Positions 5,944 to 8,437 of a stretch of 8,437 nt of DNA are shown here, in pieces. Each line of letters opens with the position of its first letter. Positions within the stretch are counted from its first letter, which is position 1. The notes under the pieces were generated by a model that had not been told where the DNA came from, ran no database searches, and was given only the letters and a program-made list of their open reading frames with translations. The position numbers and the translations under genes were made by a program. Source of the stretch: Deltaproteobacteria bacterium (GTDB lineage Bacteria; Desulfobacterota; Desulfarculia; Adiutricales; Adiutricaceae); assembly GCA_031267005.1 (NCBI GenBank), contig JAIRZX010000202.1:1-8437 (forward strand). The letters run 5' to 3'.

Positions 5944-8437
5944 ATGAATGCAGTTATATCCGCCGTAAGGTTTCCCGCGGCCGCTTCGCCGAAATTTTCC
6001 GTCCAGGTTGCGGCCTTCTCCTTCGCCGCGTTCTTCCTCGCTGCCGCCGCGGCGTCTGGGGCCCCCATCGCAGAGACGGGAGTTCCCGGCTTAGACGGAA
6101 ATCTATCTTGGCCTGATCCTGACAACAAAGATATAACTCTTTCGGGCGACATTTACGATTCCATTACGCTGACAGGCGGAAATGGAGGCAAAGGCGCAGC
6201 TTCCGGAGACAGCGGACCGGGCGGAGGTCCAGGACAAGGCGTATTTCTGAGTCCCTCTGATCTGGACGGCACAGTTCGCGTTATGGGCGACGTGGACCTT
6301 GAAGCAGGAGATGGCGGCGACGCCGCCGTTGCCGCTGGAAGGGGCGGCGACGGCGGCCAAGTCATTTTCTTCGTAGGTCACCTGGTCGTGGGCAAAGACG
6401 TCACGATACGTTCTGGCGATATTGGGGAGTCCGCGAATGGAGGAGCGATCGAAGGGGGAAACGGGGCAGCTGCGTCCATCAGGCTCCAGGGCAAATCCCC
6501 AACTCTCGAAGTAGACGGGAAGATAGAAATTCTCGATGTTAACGGTCCTGCTTCTGCTGGCATGAACGCATTTATTATTGCGGATAATGTTTACGACGAA
6601 ACTTCGACCTCCATAATTTCGCATGGGGTAACCGCTGAAGCTCGAGGAGGCGGGGCAGTTAGAATCAGTTCGTTCGGGGGGAACGGCAGTTTGGAGGGCG
6701 GCATTGCCGGGGACGGCACTATGGATTTCAGCGGAGGGGGAGGGGGGGATTTGGTCGCGAAAACTTTGGCAAGCGCTACCGGGTCCGTACTTATCGAAGC
6801 TTATGGCGGCGATGCGTATGACAAAGCAACTGGCGGGGACGGCAAAATTTCGGCGGACGGGATAACGGCCGAGAGCGGGAATGGAGCTGTCCGGATCGAG
6901 GCGAGGGGCAGCGGGATGCAATATGACGCCAGCGGCCATGGCGCCGGCTCGGGAAGCGTCGAATCTTCGGGGGGTATCAACGCAAAATCCTTTGACGGGG
7001 GCGAGGCGAGAGTGGCGGCCACGGGAGGCAGGGTGTTTTCCGGCGGGACGATTTCTTATGGAGGCACCGGCACCCTTCATGCCGAGGGAATCACCGTTAC
7101 GGCTCAGGGTTCTGGAAAAGCCGAAGTTTCGGCAGAAGGAACAACCCAAAGCGGCTCCATTTCAGGGAGGGCGGAGGTCAACGCAGGCGACGGGGCAATC
7201 TCGGTCACGTCGGGCGACGATTCGTCTGGAAGGGCCGTAGTCGAAGCCAGGGGAGGCGGCTTCACCCCGGACGCCCTGGCTGCGGAGGTCAGCGCGAACG
7301 GCATTAGCGTTATAAGCTACGGGGCGGACGCCCGAGTCGGAGCGTTGGCGGGGGACGGCCTCGGCGCGGGGCCGGGCGGCGAAATCGGAGGAGGGTCTGC
7401 CCGAGTCTCATCTTCAGACGGCATTAGCGTTTTGACCAGAGGCACCGTCCCCGCGACCGGGGAGGCGTCCGTTCTGGCGGAAGGTTCAGGCGGCATCTCC
7501 GGAACGGCGGGGGGCCGCGCGGAAGTTTCAAGCGGGGCAGGCATCGATGTGAGCGGCGCCGGGTCCGGGGGGGCGAGGGTCGCGGCTACCGGCGGGGACG
7601 CGGCGGGCGCGGAGGGCGGGGAAGCGTCCGTCAGGGCGTCGGGTTCCCTTACGATCCAAGCCGGCGACAGCGCCGCGGGCGTCGTGGCCAGAGGGGGAGA
7701 GTCTTTATCGGGAGCTAACGCGGGAGGCGCCGCCGCCGTCACGGGTGACGGAATTTTGGTCACGGGCAGCGCGGCCGACGCCAAGACGGCTTCCTTGGCG
7801 ATCCGGGGCGGCGCCTCGCAGGACGGCCTCGGCGGCTCCGCAACGCTAAATTCCACCGGGTCCCAAGGCTTGAAGGACGTCGCCGTCGCCGCGCGGGTGG
7901 GGGGCGCCGTTGTGGAAATAGTTGCCGGTGAAGGCGATACGGGGGGCGACGATTGGGACGGCGCCTTGCTTCAAGCCAAGAATCTCGCGATCACGGCGGC
8001 CGGGGCCGGCAACGCTTTGGTCCAGTTGGAGGGCGGGGGCGGCGGGCTCTCGGGGAAGGGAGGCGAGGCGTCGGTCCGGCTCGAGGGGAGCCTCACCGTC
8101 TCCGGCGCGGAGGACGCCGCAGGCGGGTCGCTCCTCGTTGCCGTCACGGGCGCCTTGCCGGGCGCGGCGGCGGATCTTTCAGTTAAAAACAACCTGACGG
8201 TAGCGGGCGGGGACGCCGGAGCCTCTTCGGACGGCGGCGATGCGGCGGTGATCGGCTTCACGTCAGTCGCTCTCGCCGAGGGCAGGCTAGAAGTCCGTTC
8301 GGGGGCGGACTTTGACGGCGGCGTAACCCATACCGGCGGAGCGACCCAGTTCCAAGTCGGCGCGTTGAAGGCGCGGGAGATCGAGCTGTCGAAATCAGGC
8401 TCGGGCCAGTTCGAGTTCAGCGCGGACGCCCTGGACG
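5944..8437 (+). CDS. Large secreted Gly/Ala-rich repeat protein, adhesin/autotransporter-like, 5' part
   Basis: The frame is open for 831 codons to the window edge, so the protein is large and its C-terminus is unseen. Residues 1-40 look like a signal peptide: R9 and K17 flank a short start, then a hydrophobic Ala/Phe stretch (18-37) and a likely cut near S38-A40. The rest is rich in Gly, Ala, Ser and Asp, contains no cysteine, and repeats short units in which GG-A-x-V-x-A alternates with G-I-x-V: AVRIEA (about 314-320), ARVAATGG (355-362, again exactly at 544-551), NGISV (452-456) and DGISV (492-496). This pattern suggests a beta-helix or beta-solenoid, as in autotransporter passengers and large adhesins; that is inference, because no barrel, anchor or named domain is visible. 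Asp/Gly stretches such as GGDGG could bind calcium but do not form classic RTX nonapeptides. Codon use is GC-rich and even, with no frameshift. It may mediate attachment or cover the cell surface. Confidence 0.85.
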   Translation, partial: MNAVISAVRFPAAASPKFSVQVAAFSFAAFFLAAAAASGAPIAETGVPGLDGNLSWPDPDNKDITLSGDIYDSITLTGGNGGKGAASGDSGPGGGPGQGVFLSPSDLDGTVRVMGDVDLEAGDGGDAAVAAGRGGDGGQVIFFVGHLVVGKDVTIRSGDIGESANGGAIEGGNGAAASIRLQGKSPTLEVDGKIEILDVNGPASAGMNAFIIADNVYDETSTSIISHGVTAEARGGGAVRISSFGGNGSLEGGIAGDGTMDFSGGGGGDLVAKTLASATGSVLIEAYGGDAYDKATGGDGKISADGITAESGNGAVRIEARGSGMQYDASGHGAGSGSVESSGGINAKSFDGGEARVAATGGRVFSGGTISYGGTGTLHAEGITVTAQGSGKAEVSAEGTTQSGSISGRAEVNAGDGAISVTSGDDSSGRAVVEARGGGFTPDALAAEVSANGISVISYGADARVGALAGDGLGAGPGGEIGGGSARVSSSDGISVLTRGTVPATGEASVLAEGSGGISGTAGGRAEVSSGAGIDVSGAGSGGARVAATGGDAAGAEGGEASVRASGSLTIQAGDSAAGVVARGGESLSGANAGGAAAVTGDGILVTGSAADAKTASLAIRGGASQDGLGGSATLNSTGSQGLKDVAVAARVGGAVVEIVAGEGDTGGDDWDGALLQAKNLAITAAGAGNALVQLEGGGGGLSGKGGEASVRLEGSLTVSGAEDAAGGSLLVAVTGALPGAAADLSVKNNLTVAGGDAGASSDGGDAAVIGFTSVALAEGRLEVRSGADFDGGVTHTGGATQFQVGALKAREIELSKSGSGQFEFSADALD

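Noticed and set aside
6103..7149. A 348-codon open frame on the minus strand, and others at 7317-7856 and 7971-8261
   Set aside because: All are antisense to the continuous 831-codon surface-protein frame, which has a signal peptide and a good ribosome-binding site; the antisense products are Pro/Ser/Ala-biased without motifs.

Overview
The window is GC-rich bacterial DNA, apparently from a Gram-negative organism whose genome is carrying mobile elements and decaying genes. The evidence is bacterial: an intact-looking insertion-sequence transposase, a recognisable but wrecked copy of the cell-division DNA translocase FtsK, and the start of a large secreted, cysteine-free, glycine-rich repeat protein of the kind found on Gram-negative surfaces. 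I cannot name a genus. Transposases, pseudogenes, a microsatellite and many G/C homopolymers together suggest relaxed selection, for example a host-restricted or recently bottlenecked lineage; that is inference.

Layout. Positions 1-1951 (minus strand) hold a DDE transposase of the IS1182/ISNCY type, open for 650 codons and cut by the left window edge. It has a good ribosome-binding site and a near-consensus promoter at 2019-2047 in an AT-rich end (about 1955-2165). At 2172-2392 there is a coding-like fragment with no credible start, possibly a gene tail beside the IS end. From 2400 to about 3060 there is no convincing gene, only inverted repeats and homopolymers. From about 3065 to 4581 (plus strand) lies an ftsK pseudogene covering the motor and gamma domains. 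It is broken by at least six frame changes, in-frame stops, a ruined Walker A and Walker B, and an insertion made of a palindromic 24-bp repeat. From 4582 to 5943 there is no convincing protein gene, but there is a strong promoter-like site (4986-5014), a (TC)17 microsatellite (5293-5327) and two T8 terminator-like hairpins (5405-5443 and 5467-5494). These could bound a roughly 420-nt non-coding transcript. From 5944 to the right edge (plus strand) runs the 831-codon start of a secreted Gly/Ala-rich repeat protein with a signal peptide and a clear Shine-Dalgarno site.

The three main genes are not an obvious functional unit. The most informative content is the anatomy of the ftsK decay, the quasi-palindromic insertion inside it, the repeat tail on the transposase, and the possible regulatory block upstream of the surface protein. 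I do not see a recognisable or convincingly new multi-gene system here.
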